DNA of 64,000 bases from Mucilaginibacter phenanthrenivorans (lineage in GTDB: Bacteria; Bacteroidota; Bacteroidia; Sphingobacteriales; Sphingobacteriaceae), in contig NZ_JAHVAP010000017.1 in assembly GCF_024721155.1 (NCBI RefSeq), positions 1-64,000 of the forward strand, read 5' to 3'. The notes under the pieces are model-generated. The model made no database searches, had not been told where the DNA came from, and worked only from the letters and a program-made list of their open reading frames with translations. Every line of letters begins with the position of its first letter. Within the stretch, counting starts at the first letter, position 1. Below, piece by piece: positions 35,601-43,898 of the stretch. Position numbers and translations under genes: made by a program.

Positions 35601-36906
35601 ACCGGCGCTGCTTATCACTATTGGGCTATTTGCCCTTAGTACTTTGAGCTTTGCTCAAAGCGTGACTGTCAAGTCGAAAAACAAACATAAGGCAACCATT
35701 ACAGCAACGTTTGACGACAAAGACTTCGAGGCAAAAATGGATGCCCTGGGAACTAATATTTCCACCAATCTGAAGGATCTGGGTAAAAACCTGACGGCTA
35801 CTATAAACAACTTTGCATCAAACATCAGCCTGAATGTAAGTGATGATGAGGATAGTAAAGCAGAAGATAATACCGATTCAAAAATCAATTTGAACCTTGG
35901 CAGTTTATTAAATAACCTTAATGTAAGTGTATCTGATGGTGACGATGATAACGGCGACGCGTCGGAAAACACCACTCAAAGCTTAAAACTAAAGAACTAC
36001 AGCAAAAGCTACCCGCTTGACGGTAACGACCGGATAAAACTGAGCAATCAGTATGGCAAAATTACCGTTAACACCTGGGACAGGCGCGAGGTTAGGGTTG
36101 ACGTGCAAATAAAGGCCGAAGCCCGGAATGACGACGACGCACAAAAGCTAATTGATGGGGTACAGATCAGCGATAGCAAAAGCGGCGACCAGGTGTCCTT
36201 CAAAACTAATATCGACCAGGATGGCAACGATGGTTTCTGGAGCATCTTTAACTTCGGCGGAAAGAACAAGAAACAAAAGCTGACGATTAACTACGTGGTT
36301 TTCATGCCGGCAAAAAATGATTTGAATGTAGAGGCCAGCTATGGTTCTATTGCTTTGCCAGATCTTGACGGCAGGGTAAGGGTTAGCACCTCCTATGGCA
36401 GCACAACAATCCAAAGCCTGTCGAATCCGTCTAACGAAATTGAAGGCAGCTATGGCAGCATAAAGATTGGCTCGATGAATGGCGGCAAGGTTGATTTTTC
36501 GTACGGCAGCGTTGATATGGATGAGTGTAATAATATAAAGGCTGATCTGAGCTACGGTTCATTTAAAATAGGCAAGCTGAAGGGCTCGGGCGATTTTGAT
36601 CTGTCGTACGAGGGCGGCTTTAAAATTGGTGAGGTTGCCAGTACATTGAGAAGGTTAAACATCAATAACTCCTATTCAGGAACAAATGTAGGCCTTTCCC
36701 CAAACAGCAACTTTGATTTTGATATCACTGTAAGCTATGCCGGCTTTAACTATAACGACGACAAGGTAACTGTAACCAGCAAAAACCCGCCTGATGGTAG
36801 CAGGCACATCGGCACCACCCGCAATTATAAGGGGCACGTTGGTAAGGGTGGATCAGATGCAAGGGTAACCATCAACAGTAGCTACGGCGGCGTTAGTTTT
36901 GAATAG
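35581..36906 (+). CDS. Exported DUF4097-like beta-solenoid protein with SYGS repeats
   Basis: A 441-aa exported protein (signal peptide 1-25, cleavage near SFAQ). Residues 35-130 are acidic and helical with Asp-rich runs; residues from about 140 follow the DUF4097 pattern (NDRIKLSNQYGKITVNTWDR). From 255 to 350 at least five SYGS-type turns recur at about 15-20-residue spacing (ASYGSI, TSYGST, GSYGSI, FSYGSV, LSYGSF), consistent with a right-handed parallel beta structure. It ends with INSSYGGVSFE. It starts inside the anti-sigma gene and probably is the envelope-located output or input of that sigma system. Function unknown. Confidence 0.75.
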   Translation: MIPKTYKPALLITIGLFALSTLSFAQSVTVKSKNKHKATITATFDDKDFEAKMDALGTNISTNLKDLGKNLTATINNFASNISLNVSDDEDSKAEDNTDSKINLNLGSLLNNLNVSVSDGDDDNGDASENTTQSLKLKNYSKSYPLDGNDRIKLSNQYGKITVNTWDRREVRVDVQIKAEARNDDDAQKLIDGVQISDSKSGDQVSFKTNIDQDGNDGFWSIFNFGGKNKKQKLTINYVVFMPAKNDLNVEASYGSIALPDLDGRVRVSTSYGSTTIQSLSNPSNEIEGSYGSIKIGSMNGGKVDFSYGSVDMDECNNIKADLSYGSFKIGKLKGSGDFDLSYEGGFKIGEVASTLRRLNINNSYSGTNVGLSPNSNFDFDITVSYAGFNYNDDKVTVTSKNPPDGSRHIGTTRNYKGHVGKGGSDARVTINSSYGGVSFE

Positions 36907-36956
36907 CACGGATTTTTCCAATTAGGATATATTACACGAGTTGTATTACAGCAGAG

Positions 36957-36989
36957 AAATTCACGAAGTTTTTGAAACTTCGTGAATTT
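36957..36989. terminator. Bidirectional terminator between convergent genes
   Basis: 15-bp perfect inverted repeat (arms 36957-36971 and 36975-36989, core TTCACGAAG) with a 3-nt TTG loop. It lies between the SYGS-repeat gene and the convergent ECF42 gene and includes the stop codon of the latter (36988-36990). Confidence 0.7.
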
Positions 36990-38226
36990 ATGCTTTGACA
37001 GTAACCTTGCTTATACTCTTCTCAATCGTAATCTTAGCCGTTTCAGATTTAGCCAGCTTAAGTGCACTTTTAAGGTGCTCAATTGCCTTTTCGTTGTCTA
37101 CATCGGTATATAAATAACCCAATAATGTATAATATAAGTGATTGTTATTTAGGTTAAGTTTTTCCGCCTCGATTATTGCGGCAGGTTTGCCGTTTGCCTT
37201 TGACAAAGCATAGGTGCGGTTAAGCGCCGCCATGGGCGAATATTCAATTATCAGCAGTCGGTTATACAATTGCAGGATGCCGTCCCATTTTTCAGCGGTA
37301 TCTTGCTTATCGGTGTGCCACCAGGCTATGCCGGCTTCAATGTGGTATTTCGACAGATCGTTACCCTCGGCTGCTTTATTTAAAAAGATTTTCCCACGGT
37401 TTATCAGTTCCTGGTCCCATAAGTTGGTGTCCTGGTCTTCATACAAAACCTGTTCTCCGTTCTCGTTCGTGCGGGCCTCTAACCGCGAAGCCTGGAAACA
37501 CATCAGCGCCAATAATGCATTAACAACAGGCTTGTTTGTCGCCTCGTTAATGGTGAGCAGGTAACTAAGGCGCGTGGCCTCAAAGCAAAGCTCCTTGCGC
37601 AGGGTTGTGTTTTGCGAGAGGGAGTAATAACCCTCATTAAATAGCAGGTACAAGGTGGTGAGTACATTCTCCAGCCTTTTGTCTATCTCCTGCGCTGCCG
37701 GGAAGGCAATCTTAACATTCTCCTCGCGAAGCTTTTCACGTGCCCTGGTTAGCCGCTTGTTTATGGTTTCCTTATTGCTTAAAAATGCATTTGCAATTTC
37801 TTCTATCCCGAAACCGCAAAGGATGCGCAGCGATAACCCTATCTGTGCCTCGGCCGGGATAGATGGCTGGCAAATAGCAAACATCATTTGCAGCTGGCTG
37901 TCAATTATATTATTGTCAGAAAGGTCGATTTCGATCTCGTGCAGCTCTGTGCTGGCGTATTGAATTTCTGCCGTTATCTTTTCATTAAAAAGCTTATTTC
38001 GTCTTAAATAATCGCGGGCCTTATTTTTTGCTACGGTATAAAGCCATGCCACCGGGTTTTCAGGCAAACCCTTAAGGCTCCAGGTTTCGGATGCCAGCAA
38101 AAAGGTATCGCTGGCGATGTCCTCGGCAATTTCGATATATTCAAATCCAAACAGCTTACCCAATACAGCGGTAATTTTACTGAATTCCGTCCTGAATAAA
38201 TGCGGGATCAATTCCTGTTGCTTCAT
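36988..38226 (-). CDS. ECF42-type RNA polymerase sigma factor with C-terminal TPR-like domain
   Basis: A 412-aa sigma factor, twice the usual ECF length. Residues 1-165 carry regions 2 and 4 (SKITAVLGKLFGFEYIEIAEDIASDTF in outline; LRILCGFGIEEIANAFLSNKETINKRLTRAREKL). The remaining 240 residues form the helical DUF6596/TPR extension (LYLLFNEGYYS, EARTNENGEQVLYEDQD, EAGIAWWHTDK, AALNRTYALSKANG) that defines the SigJ/ECF42-like group. These sigma factors lack a classical anti-sigma factor and are encoded next to DGPF (YCII-related) proteins, as here. Confidence 0.9.
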   Translation of the reverse strand: MKQQELIPHLFRTEFSKITAVLGKLFGFEYIEIAEDIASDTFLLASETWSLKGLPENPVAWLYTVAKNKARDYLRRNKLFNEKITAEIQYASTELHEIEIDLSDNNIIDSQLQMMFAICQPSIPAEAQIGLSLRILCGFGIEEIANAFLSNKETINKRLTRAREKLREENVKIAFPAAQEIDKRLENVLTTLYLLFNEGYYSLSQNTTLRKELCFEATRLSYLLTINEATNKPVVNALLALMCFQASRLEARTNENGEQVLYEDQDTNLWDQELINRGKIFLNKAAEGNDLSKYHIEAGIAWWHTDKQDTAEKWDGILQLYNRLLIIEYSPMAALNRTYALSKANGKPAAIIEAEKLNLNNNHLYYTLLGYLYTDVDNEKAIEHLKSALKLAKSETAKITIEKSISKVTVKA

Positions 38227-38295
38227 AATAAAAAAGGCCCGTGTAAAAGTACAAAGGCCTGGTTTAAAAATTTAAATATCGAATAATTAACAGGG

Positions 38296-38350
38296 AATAT
38301 CGAACGCCGAATTAATTAATCGCTCATCATCCGGCATTCGATATCCAATC
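38296..38350. repeat. Imperfect inverted repeat between sigma ECF42 and DGPF genes
   Basis: GGAATATCGAACGCCGAA (from 38294) and CGGCATTCGATATCC (to about 38347) form an imperfect stem of about 15 pairs around an AT-rich loop. Given its position after the DGPF stop codon on the minus strand, it could reduce read-through into the sigma gene. Similar ATCGAA/TTCGAT repeats are common between genes in this family. Confidence 0.4.
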
Positions 38351-38352
38351 AG

Positions 38353-38694
38353 TTACATCGGGACAATATCCCGTACTTCCACGTTGCCGCCGAATTCATA
38401 GATAGGGCAGCCTTTTGCAATCTCCACAGCCTCATCGTACGATGCAACCGTGATAATAGAATAGCCACCGATCAGTTCTTTAATTTCGGTGTAGGGGCCA
38501 TCAGTAACAACATTGTTTGGCCTTACCACCCTGCCCTCAGAGCCTAAACGGTTTCCCGGGCTCGCCAGCTTGTTTTGCGCGGCGATGCCGCCGATCCAGT
38601 CCATCCATCTTTTAGTGACAGCCTGCAATTCTTCGGGCGAACCAGTTGGCTGGTTCTTAAAGTCGTTTCTGTAAACGAAAAGAAAATCTTTCAT
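38353..38694 (-). CDS. YCII-related DGPF-domain protein
   Basis: A 113-aa small cytoplasmic protein of the YCII/DGPF superfamily (ferredoxin-like fold). The family motif is present as NVVTDGPYTEIKELIGGYSII. DGPF proteins are the usual neighbours and regulon members of ECF42 sigma factors; their biochemical role is unknown. It is encoded upstream of, and in the same direction as, the ECF42 gene with a 126-base gap, and has a candidate ECF-type promoter of its own. Confidence 0.88.
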   Translation of the reverse strand: MKDFLFVYRNDFKNQPTGSPEELQAVTKRWMDWIGGIAAQNKLASPGNRLGSEGRVVRPNNVVTDGPYTEIKELIGGYSIITVASYDEAVEIAKGCPIYEFGGNVEVRDIVPM

Positions 38695-38724
38695 GATGTT
38701 TAGTTTTTATGTTTATACCTCAAT

Positions 38725-38751
38725 GACGAACAGTATTTTAAGAAAGGGACA
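38725..38751 (-). promoter_or_regulatory. Candidate ECF42-dependent promoter of the DGPF gene
   Basis: On the minus strand TGTCCC (38751-38746) is followed after 17 nt by CGTC (38728-38725), about 30 nt ahead of the ATG at 38694. As I recall, the ECF42 promoter pattern is TGTCGA with CGAC/CGTC-like -10, so this differs at two positions of the -35 element. Confidence 0.45.
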
Positions 38752-38819
38752 ACTATTTTCAGATTTCTTCCTATTTTACTTTTAACTAATCTCCAGTCTC
38801 TAACCTCTGGTCTCTAAAA

Positions 38820-40007
38820 CTAATAAACCCGGCAAAGCAATCCCTTCAAATACTCTCCTTCGGGAAAGGATGACCGTACAGGGTGATCTTCCGGCTGGCA
38901 AAACTGGTGAATAAATTGCACCTGCTTGCCGGCATCAAGCGCCGCCCAGGCCAATACCTGCTTAAAGGTTTCCATATCCATAGCGCCTGAACACGAATAG
39001 GTTGCCAGCAAACCGCCTTTATTGAGCAGCAGCATCCCCAAGCGATTCAGGTCCTTGTATGCGCGTGATGCCTTGTCCAATGCAGAGCGCGACGGTGCGT
39101 ATTTTGGTGGATCGAGCACCACAATATCGAAAAATTCGCCGTCCTCCCTGAATTTACGGAGCTGCTTGTTTACATCAGACGGCACAGTGGTTACCGCAGC
39201 CGGATCAAACTTATTAAGCAGCACATTTTCCTTTAAAGTATCGGTTGCAAGCACCGAACTGTCAACTGCAGTGACAGATGCCGCACCATTTTGAAGGCTA
39301 TTTAAGGTAAAACCGCCGGTATAACAAAAACAATCCAGCACCTTTTTTCCTTTGGCATATGAAGCCACAATTTTTCGGTTATCCCGCTGATCGCAGTAGA
39401 AACCTGATTTTTGGCCTTCTGCAATGTTTATGTTGTAGGTGATGCCATTCTCAACCACCTCTACCCGCTCGGGCGGGTGGTTGCCGGCCAATACGATATT
39501 TTGTGTTTGCAGCCCCTCATGTCCGCGGGAGGATGCGTCGCTTTTATCAAAAATGCTTTCAGGGTTTAGCAGGCGCTGCAGCTCATCAATTATGCAAGGC
39601 ATTACTTTTTCGATGCCGGAAGTAAGTACCTGTACGGCCAGGTGATCAGCATATTTGTCAACTATCAGCCCCGGCAGGTAGTCGGATTCGCTGAAGATTA
39701 AACGGCAGGTGTTGGTGATTCCATCAATCAAGATGCTATTACGGCCCTGCACCGCTACTGCCACCTTTTCCCTAAACCATCGCTCGTCTATTACAACGGC
39801 TTCGTCCCATTCAAGCAAACGCAGCGCAACTCTTGATTGATCGTTATAAAAGCCATAGGCCATAAAGGCACCCTTTGCATCAATCAGCTTTACAACATCC
39901 CCGTTTTCCGGCTTACCCTTAACCTTTTCAATAGCCCCGGAAAACACCCAGGGATGGCGATGCAAAACTGCCTTCTCCTTGCCCTTCTTTAATATAACCT
40001 CAATCAT
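38820..40007 (-). CDS. rlmI: 23S rRNA m5C1962 methyltransferase RlmI-like
   Basis: A 395-aa SAM-dependent RNA methyltransferase. A PUA domain occupies residues 1-75 (HRHPWVFSGAIEKVKG), a linker beta domain follows (LPGLIVDKYADHLAVQVL), and the Rossmann domain from about 180 shows GQKSGFYCDQRDNR, KKVLDCFCYTGGFTLNSL, VVLDPPKYAPSR and a catalytic-type Cys in TYSCSGAM. Length and domain order equal E. coli RlmI. The -7 box TACCTTTG ends four bases before the ATG at 40007, which would give a leaderless or nearly leaderless mRNA. Confidence 0.9.
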   Translation of the reverse strand: MIEVILKKGKEKAVLHRHPWVFSGAIEKVKGKPENGDVVKLIDAKGAFMAYGFYNDQSRVALRLLEWDEAVVIDERWFREKVAVAVQGRNSILIDGITNTCRLIFSESDYLPGLIVDKYADHLAVQVLTSGIEKVMPCIIDELQRLLNPESIFDKSDASSRGHEGLQTQNIVLAGNHPPERVEVVENGITYNINIAEGQKSGFYCDQRDNRKIVASYAKGKKVLDCFCYTGGFTLNSLQNGAASVTAVDSSVLATDTLKENVLLNKFDPAAVTTVPSDVNKQLRKFREDGEFFDIVVLDPPKYAPSRSALDKASRAYKDLNRLGMLLLNKGGLLATYSCSGAMDMETFKQVLAWAALDAGKQVQFIHQFCQPEDHPVRSSFPEGEYLKGLLCRVY

Positions 40008-40011
40008 GGGG

Positions 40012-40019
40012 CAAAGGTA
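40012..40019 (-). promoter_or_regulatory. -7 box of rlmI, immediately before its ATG
   Basis: TACCTTTG on the minus strand (40019-40012), then CCCC and the ATG at 40007. It matches TAnnTTTG perfectly; with the usual 5-7 nt to the start site, transcription begins at or next to the A of ATG. No good -33 TTG is present at 19-21 nt. Confidence 0.5.
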
Positions 40020-40082
40020 GTAAACAAGATCAAATGATGCTATCTCCCGAAAGGGGCTTGCCGTGCTTTTATAATAAGGGAC

Positions 40083-40730
40083 CTAAAATGAAAATTTCAG
40101 GTAGTTAATGTTTTTATTATCCTTCAGGTATTTTTTCTCGTAATACGTTTTGATGTTCAGCACATCGTCCGCATATTCAGAATTGTAAAGGTCTTCGGTT
40201 CTCACATGCAGGGTTAGGCTTGTTTCCGCAATTTTTTCAACTGTGTATACATGTAAGCCATCGTTATCGGTTTTTAAGTTTACAAAGCCGCCTGGTTTCA
40301 GGATAACCTTGTACATATCTAAAAATCGTGCTGATGTCAACCGCTTTTTTTCGCGGCTTATTTGCGGTTGAGGGTCGGGAAAGGTGATCCAGATCTCATC
40401 AACTTCACCGGGTGCAAAGTATTCAATAAGCGTTTCTATCTGGATGCGCAGGAAGGCAACATTATTGACGCCATCTTCCAAAGCGGTTTTAGCCCCTCGC
40501 CAAATGCGGTTACCCTTATAATCAATCCCGATAAAATTTTTATCAGGGAACATCGTAGCCAGGTTGACGGTGTACTCGCCCTTGCCACAGGCAAGCTCCA
40601 GCACTACCGGGTTGTTGTTTTTAAAAAAGCCGTTGCTCCATTGCCCTTTGAAGGGTTTACCGGCATCTAATTGTAAAACGTTGCTGAAGGTATCTATCTC
40701 TGCAAAACGCCTTAGTTTATCTTTTCCCAC
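40083..40730 (-). CDS. trmB: tRNA (guanine-N7-)-methyltransferase TrmB
   Basis: A 215-aa SAM-dependent enzyme that methylates G46 in the tRNA variable loop. Landmarks: LELACGKGEYTVNLA (SAM motif I), NFIGIDYKGNRIWRGAK, DEIWITFPDPQPQ and RLTSARFLDMYKVILKPGG. Translation begins at GTG 40730; the second residues GKDKLRRFAEI are the conserved family N-terminus, so the GTG is right. A TATTTTTG -7 box lies at 40755-40748 on the minus strand, giving a leader of about 12 nt. Confidence 0.92.
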   Translation of the reverse strand: MGKDKLRRFAEIDTFSNVLQLDAGKPFKGQWSNGFFKNNNPVVLELACGKGEYTVNLATMFPDKNFIGIDYKGNRIWRGAKTALEDGVNNVAFLRIQIETLIEYFAPGEVDEIWITFPDPQPQISREKKRLTSARFLDMYKVILKPGGFVNLKTDNDGLHVYTVEKIAETSLTLHVRTEDLYNSEYADDVLNIKTYYEKKYLKDNKNINYLKFSF

Positions 40731-40747
40731 TTAAAATATTTAAAGCG

Positions 40748-40755
40748 CAAAAATA
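40748..40755 (-). promoter_or_regulatory. -7 box of trmB
   Basis: TATTTTTG on the minus strand matches TAnnTTTG and stands 17 bases ahead of the GTG start. I see no matching TTG at the -33 position. Confidence 0.4.
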
Positions 40756-40890
40756 GGATTTTCGTGAATTATTTATGGGATGAAGTGATTTGTGTGTTAT
40801 TACATCCCGGAAGTTGTTTGCAGACAACATCATACCGATTTTAATATCTATTTAAATATGACTTTAACCTGCAACAAACGCCCAAAAAAC

Positions 40891-40932
40891 CTGTCTCATA
40901 GCCGGACAGCCACCGTTCGCTAACGGGCGGTG
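40891..40932. promoter_or_regulatory. Palindromic upstream activating region of the FtsX-type permease
   Basis: Two adjacent inverted repeats: CTGTC-N9-GACAG (40891-40909) and CACCG-N12-CGGTG (40911-40932, with CCGTT/AACGG nested inside). They stand 52-93 bases upstream of a sigma-54-type promoter, the usual place for an enhancer-binding protein site. No other copy is present in the window. Confidence 0.45.
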
Positions 40933-40983
40933 CAGGCCTGTTGAATTAATTGTTATTAATTGACTATCAACTACTTGAACCCG

Positions 40984-40998
40984 TGGCATAAAATGTGC
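40984..40998 (+). promoter_or_regulatory. Candidate sigma-54 (RpoN) promoter
   Basis: TGGCAT-N5-GTGC, with GG at -24 and GC at -12 separated by exactly ten bases as required. Consensus is TGGCAC-N5-TTGC, so two conserved bases differ slightly. The start site would be near 41010, 40 bases ahead of the ATG at 41050. Confidence 0.5.
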
Positions 40999-41049
40999 GG
41001 AGGATTTCAATATCAAAAAAAAGCAAGGATAAACATCCCATAAATAAAT

Positions 41050-43746
41050 ATGGAAGAACGTACCTGGTACTTAGTTGAAATTTTTATTTCGGGCAAGGCT
41101 TCTGAACAGGAGCTTAGCGAACTGCAGTACCTTCTTGGTACAAACCAGGATCTGTTTATTGCTGTTAGTGAATTCCTGGAAGGATACCAGGATCCTGATC
41201 CACAGGTACAGCCAGCCGATATAAAGGCCTTAATAAAACAAGCGGAGATCATTCGGGGGCAGCTATCCTGGCTTACAAAAGTTCAAAATGGAGCTGCTGT
41301 TGAACCTCTTGTTGCGGGCATTCCGCTTTATGCTGCCGGGAACAAAAGGCAGGCGGGATTTTCAGCCGCTCTTGCTAAGGAAATAATGATGTTCGGACAG
41401 TTTTTTAAACTGACCATCCGTAACATCCGCCATAATATAGGCATCTCGTTCATCAACATCAGTGGCCTGGCCATGGGTATTGCCAGCGCTGTACTGATTT
41501 TACTGTGGATCCAAAACCAGTTGAGTTACGATCAGTTCCATAAAAATAAAGACCGTGTTTACCAGGTTTTCAACCGCGCCGAAGTAAATGGCCAGATTGG
41601 CGCATGGGGAGGAATGCCTGCAATAATGGGGCCGACCTTAAAGGCCGAATATCCACAGGTGGAAGAGATGGCGCGACTTAACTGGGTGGGCGCCTTTGTG
41701 CTCAAAACCAAACAAAAGCAACTTGAAACGCAGGGCTTTTTAACCGATCCGGGCTTTTTTAAGTTATTCAGCTTTCCATTAGTAAAGGGAAATACGGCAA
41801 CCGCTCTGAGTGGCATCCATTCCATTGTTTTAACTGAAAGGCTGGCCAAGAAACTATTTGGTAACGCCGACCCCATGGGTAAAATAATTAAGGTTGATAG
41901 CACCGCTAATTTTACGGTAACAGCCGTAATGAAGGACCTGCCAAACAATACAACCTTCAACTTTGAATACCTGATGCCATGGAGCTATATGAAAGAGGTT
42001 GGATGGGACAGCCCCAATTGGACCTCCAACAATATCCAAACATTTGTATTGCTTAAACCCGGTATTAGCGAGCAAGTTGCCAACGAGCGCTTCCGCGATA
42101 TTTACAAGATCCATCATAGCGATGGCAGAAACCAGGTATTCCTCCACCCGATGGCGAAGTGGTGGCTATACAACAATTTTGAGAACGGTAAGTTTACCGC
42201 CGGGCAGATAACAGTTGTTCGCCTATTTGGCATTATAGCGGCGCTGATAATGCTGATTGCCTGTATTAACTACATGAACCTTGGCACGGCCCGCAGTACA
42301 AAACGGGCCCGTGAAGTTGGCATCCGCAAGGTTTCCGGAGCAGGCAAGGGCTGGCTGGTTAAACAATTTTTAGGTGAGTCGGTGATGACTGCAGTATTGG
42401 CCGGCATTTTAGGGCTCATTGTTGTACAAATCAGCCTGCCATGGTTTAATTATTTGATAGGAAAGAACCTCGCCCTGCCATTAAATAATCCATACTTCTG
42501 GCTAACAGGTATTGGCTTTGTAGTATTTACAGGTATTATCGCGGGCAGTTACCCTGCTTTTTACCTGTCGTCATACAAACCGGTACATATACTAAAAAGC
42601 ACCTTTAAGGCAACCGGCGCTTTGATCACTCCGCGTAAGATCCTGGTTGTGGTTCAGTTTACATTTGCAATTGCCTTTATCATTTGCACAACAGTGGTAT
42701 ACAGACAGATCGGCTTTGCACAGCATCGCGATACAGGTTACAATAAGGAGAACCTTGCCTTTGTTTATATGAAGGGTAATATCCAGAAGAACTTTGCCGC
42801 CATTAAGAACGACCTTATTGCCAGCCGCGCAATTACCGGTATAACCCGCACCAATTCGCCCATTGTAGACGTTTGGGCCAGTACGGACACTTACCAATGG
42901 GCAGGAAAGGATCCAAACTCCCGCACCACATTTGCCCAATTCTTAACCGATAGAAATTTTACCAAAACAATGGGCCTGCCATTGCTGGCCGGCAGGGATA
43001 TCGACATTAACACTTACCCTACTGATTCGGCGGCGGTTATGCTTACGGAGTCGGCAGTAAAAGTTATGGGGTTAAAGAATCCTATTGGCCAACCCCTTAA
43101 AAACCTGAACTCAAATTTTCACATTGTTGGCGTGGTTAAGGATTTTGTAGCCGGTTGGCCATATGAACTGCGACAGCCAATAGTTATCCAGGGCACCAAT
43201 AAATTATTCGGAACCATAATGTTAAAACTAAACGGCCAAAATGCCGAAGCCGACAACATCAAAAAAATCAGCGCCATCTTTAAAAAATACAACCCCGACT
43301 ATCCATTCAATTACCAGTTTGCAGGCACCACCTATGATATCCGTTTCCGCGGCGAAAAACAAACCGGTACATTATCAGCAGTTTTCGCCGGTTTAACAAT
43401 CTTAATATCATGCATGGGCCTGTTTGCGCTTGCTGCCTGCATGGCCGAAAGCCGCACGAAGGAAATAGGCATCCGTAAGGTGTTGGGCGCCTCGATAGCA
43501 CGTATCGCCACCTTACTATCAAAGGACTTCCTGGTGTTGGTGATGATCGCCTTTGGTATTGCATCGCCAATAGCCTGGCTATTGATGAAAAACTGGCTGC
43601 AAAATTTCCCCTACCACATTACACTCAACTGGTGGATCTTCGCGCTTACCGGGTTGTTATCCATAATAATCGCCTTACTTACTGTTAGCTACCAGGCCAT
43701 AAAGGCAGCATTTTCAAACCCGGCAGAAAGCTTGCGGGCGGAATGA
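41050..43746 (+). CDS. MacB/FtsX-type ABC transporter permease with N-terminal cytoplasmic domain
   Basis: An 898-aa inner-membrane protein. Residues 1-85 are a soluble helical domain resembling the N-terminus of FecR-type anti-sigma factors (LVEIFISGKASEQELSELQYLL). A first helix at about 130-150 opens a MacB periplasmic core, then FtsX helices (about 390-510), a second periplasmic domain, and a C-terminal FtsX unit (SCMGLFALAACMAESRTKEIGIRKVLGA). The GIRKV motif occurs in both halves, showing the usual internal duplication. No ATPase gene is adjacent. Such MacB-like permeases in Sphingobacteriaceae are often in multiple copies and under sigma-54 control, which the upstream site supports. 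Confidence 0.88.
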   Translation: MEERTWYLVEIFISGKASEQELSELQYLLGTNQDLFIAVSEFLEGYQDPDPQVQPADIKALIKQAEIIRGQLSWLTKVQNGAAVEPLVAGIPLYAAGNKRQAGFSAALAKEIMMFGQFFKLTIRNIRHNIGISFINISGLAMGIASAVLILLWIQNQLSYDQFHKNKDRVYQVFNRAEVNGQIGAWGGMPAIMGPTLKAEYPQVEEMARLNWVGAFVLKTKQKQLETQGFLTDPGFFKLFSFPLVKGNTATALSGIHSIVLTERLAKKLFGNADPMGKIIKVDSTANFTVTAVMKDLPNNTTFNFEYLMPWSYMKEVGWDSPNWTSNNIQTFVLLKPGISEQVANERFRDIYKIHHSDGRNQVFLHPMAKWWLYNNFENGKFTAGQITVVRLFGIIAALIMLIACINYMNLGTARSTKRAREVGIRKVSGAGKGWLVKQFLGESVMTAVLAGILGLIVVQISLPWFNYLIGKNLALPLNNPYFWLTGIGFVVFTGIIAGSYPAFYLSSYKPVHILKSTFKATGALITPRKILVVVQFTFAIAFIICTTVVYRQIGFAQHRDTGYNKENLAFVYMKGNIQKNFAAIKNDLIASRAITGITRTNSPIVDVWASTDTYQWAGKDPNSRTTFAQFLTDRNFTKTMGLPLLAGRDIDINTYPTDSAAVMLTESAVKVMGLKNPIGQPLKNLNSNFHIVGVVKDFVAGWPYELRQPIVIQGTNKLFGTIMLKLNGQNAEADNIKKISAIFKKYNPDYPFNYQFAGTTYDIRFRGEKQTGTLSAVFAGLTILISCMGLFALAACMAESRTKEIGIRKVLGASIARIATLLSKDFLVLVMIAFGIASPIAWLLMKNWLQNFPYHITLNWWIFALTGLLSIIIALLTVSYQAIKAAFSNPAESLRAE

Positions 43747-43898
43747 TTCGCAGTAAATGCCGCACTTTTTTTACATTTCTATTAAACAAAAGCTGTTAAA
43801 TACATAACCCGGCCGGTTAATGTTTCGTATAAATAAATGCCGTTAAGCTAATTTCTTTAACTATTGAACAAGAAATCGAGCATCGGGCAGGATTTTAG

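Noticed and set aside
41013..41252. N-terminal part of the FtsX-type permease as a separate FecR-like anti-sigma gene
   Set aside because: The frame is continuous from residue 1 through the first membrane helix with no stop or internal start, and no sigma gene is adjacent; it is a domain of the permease.
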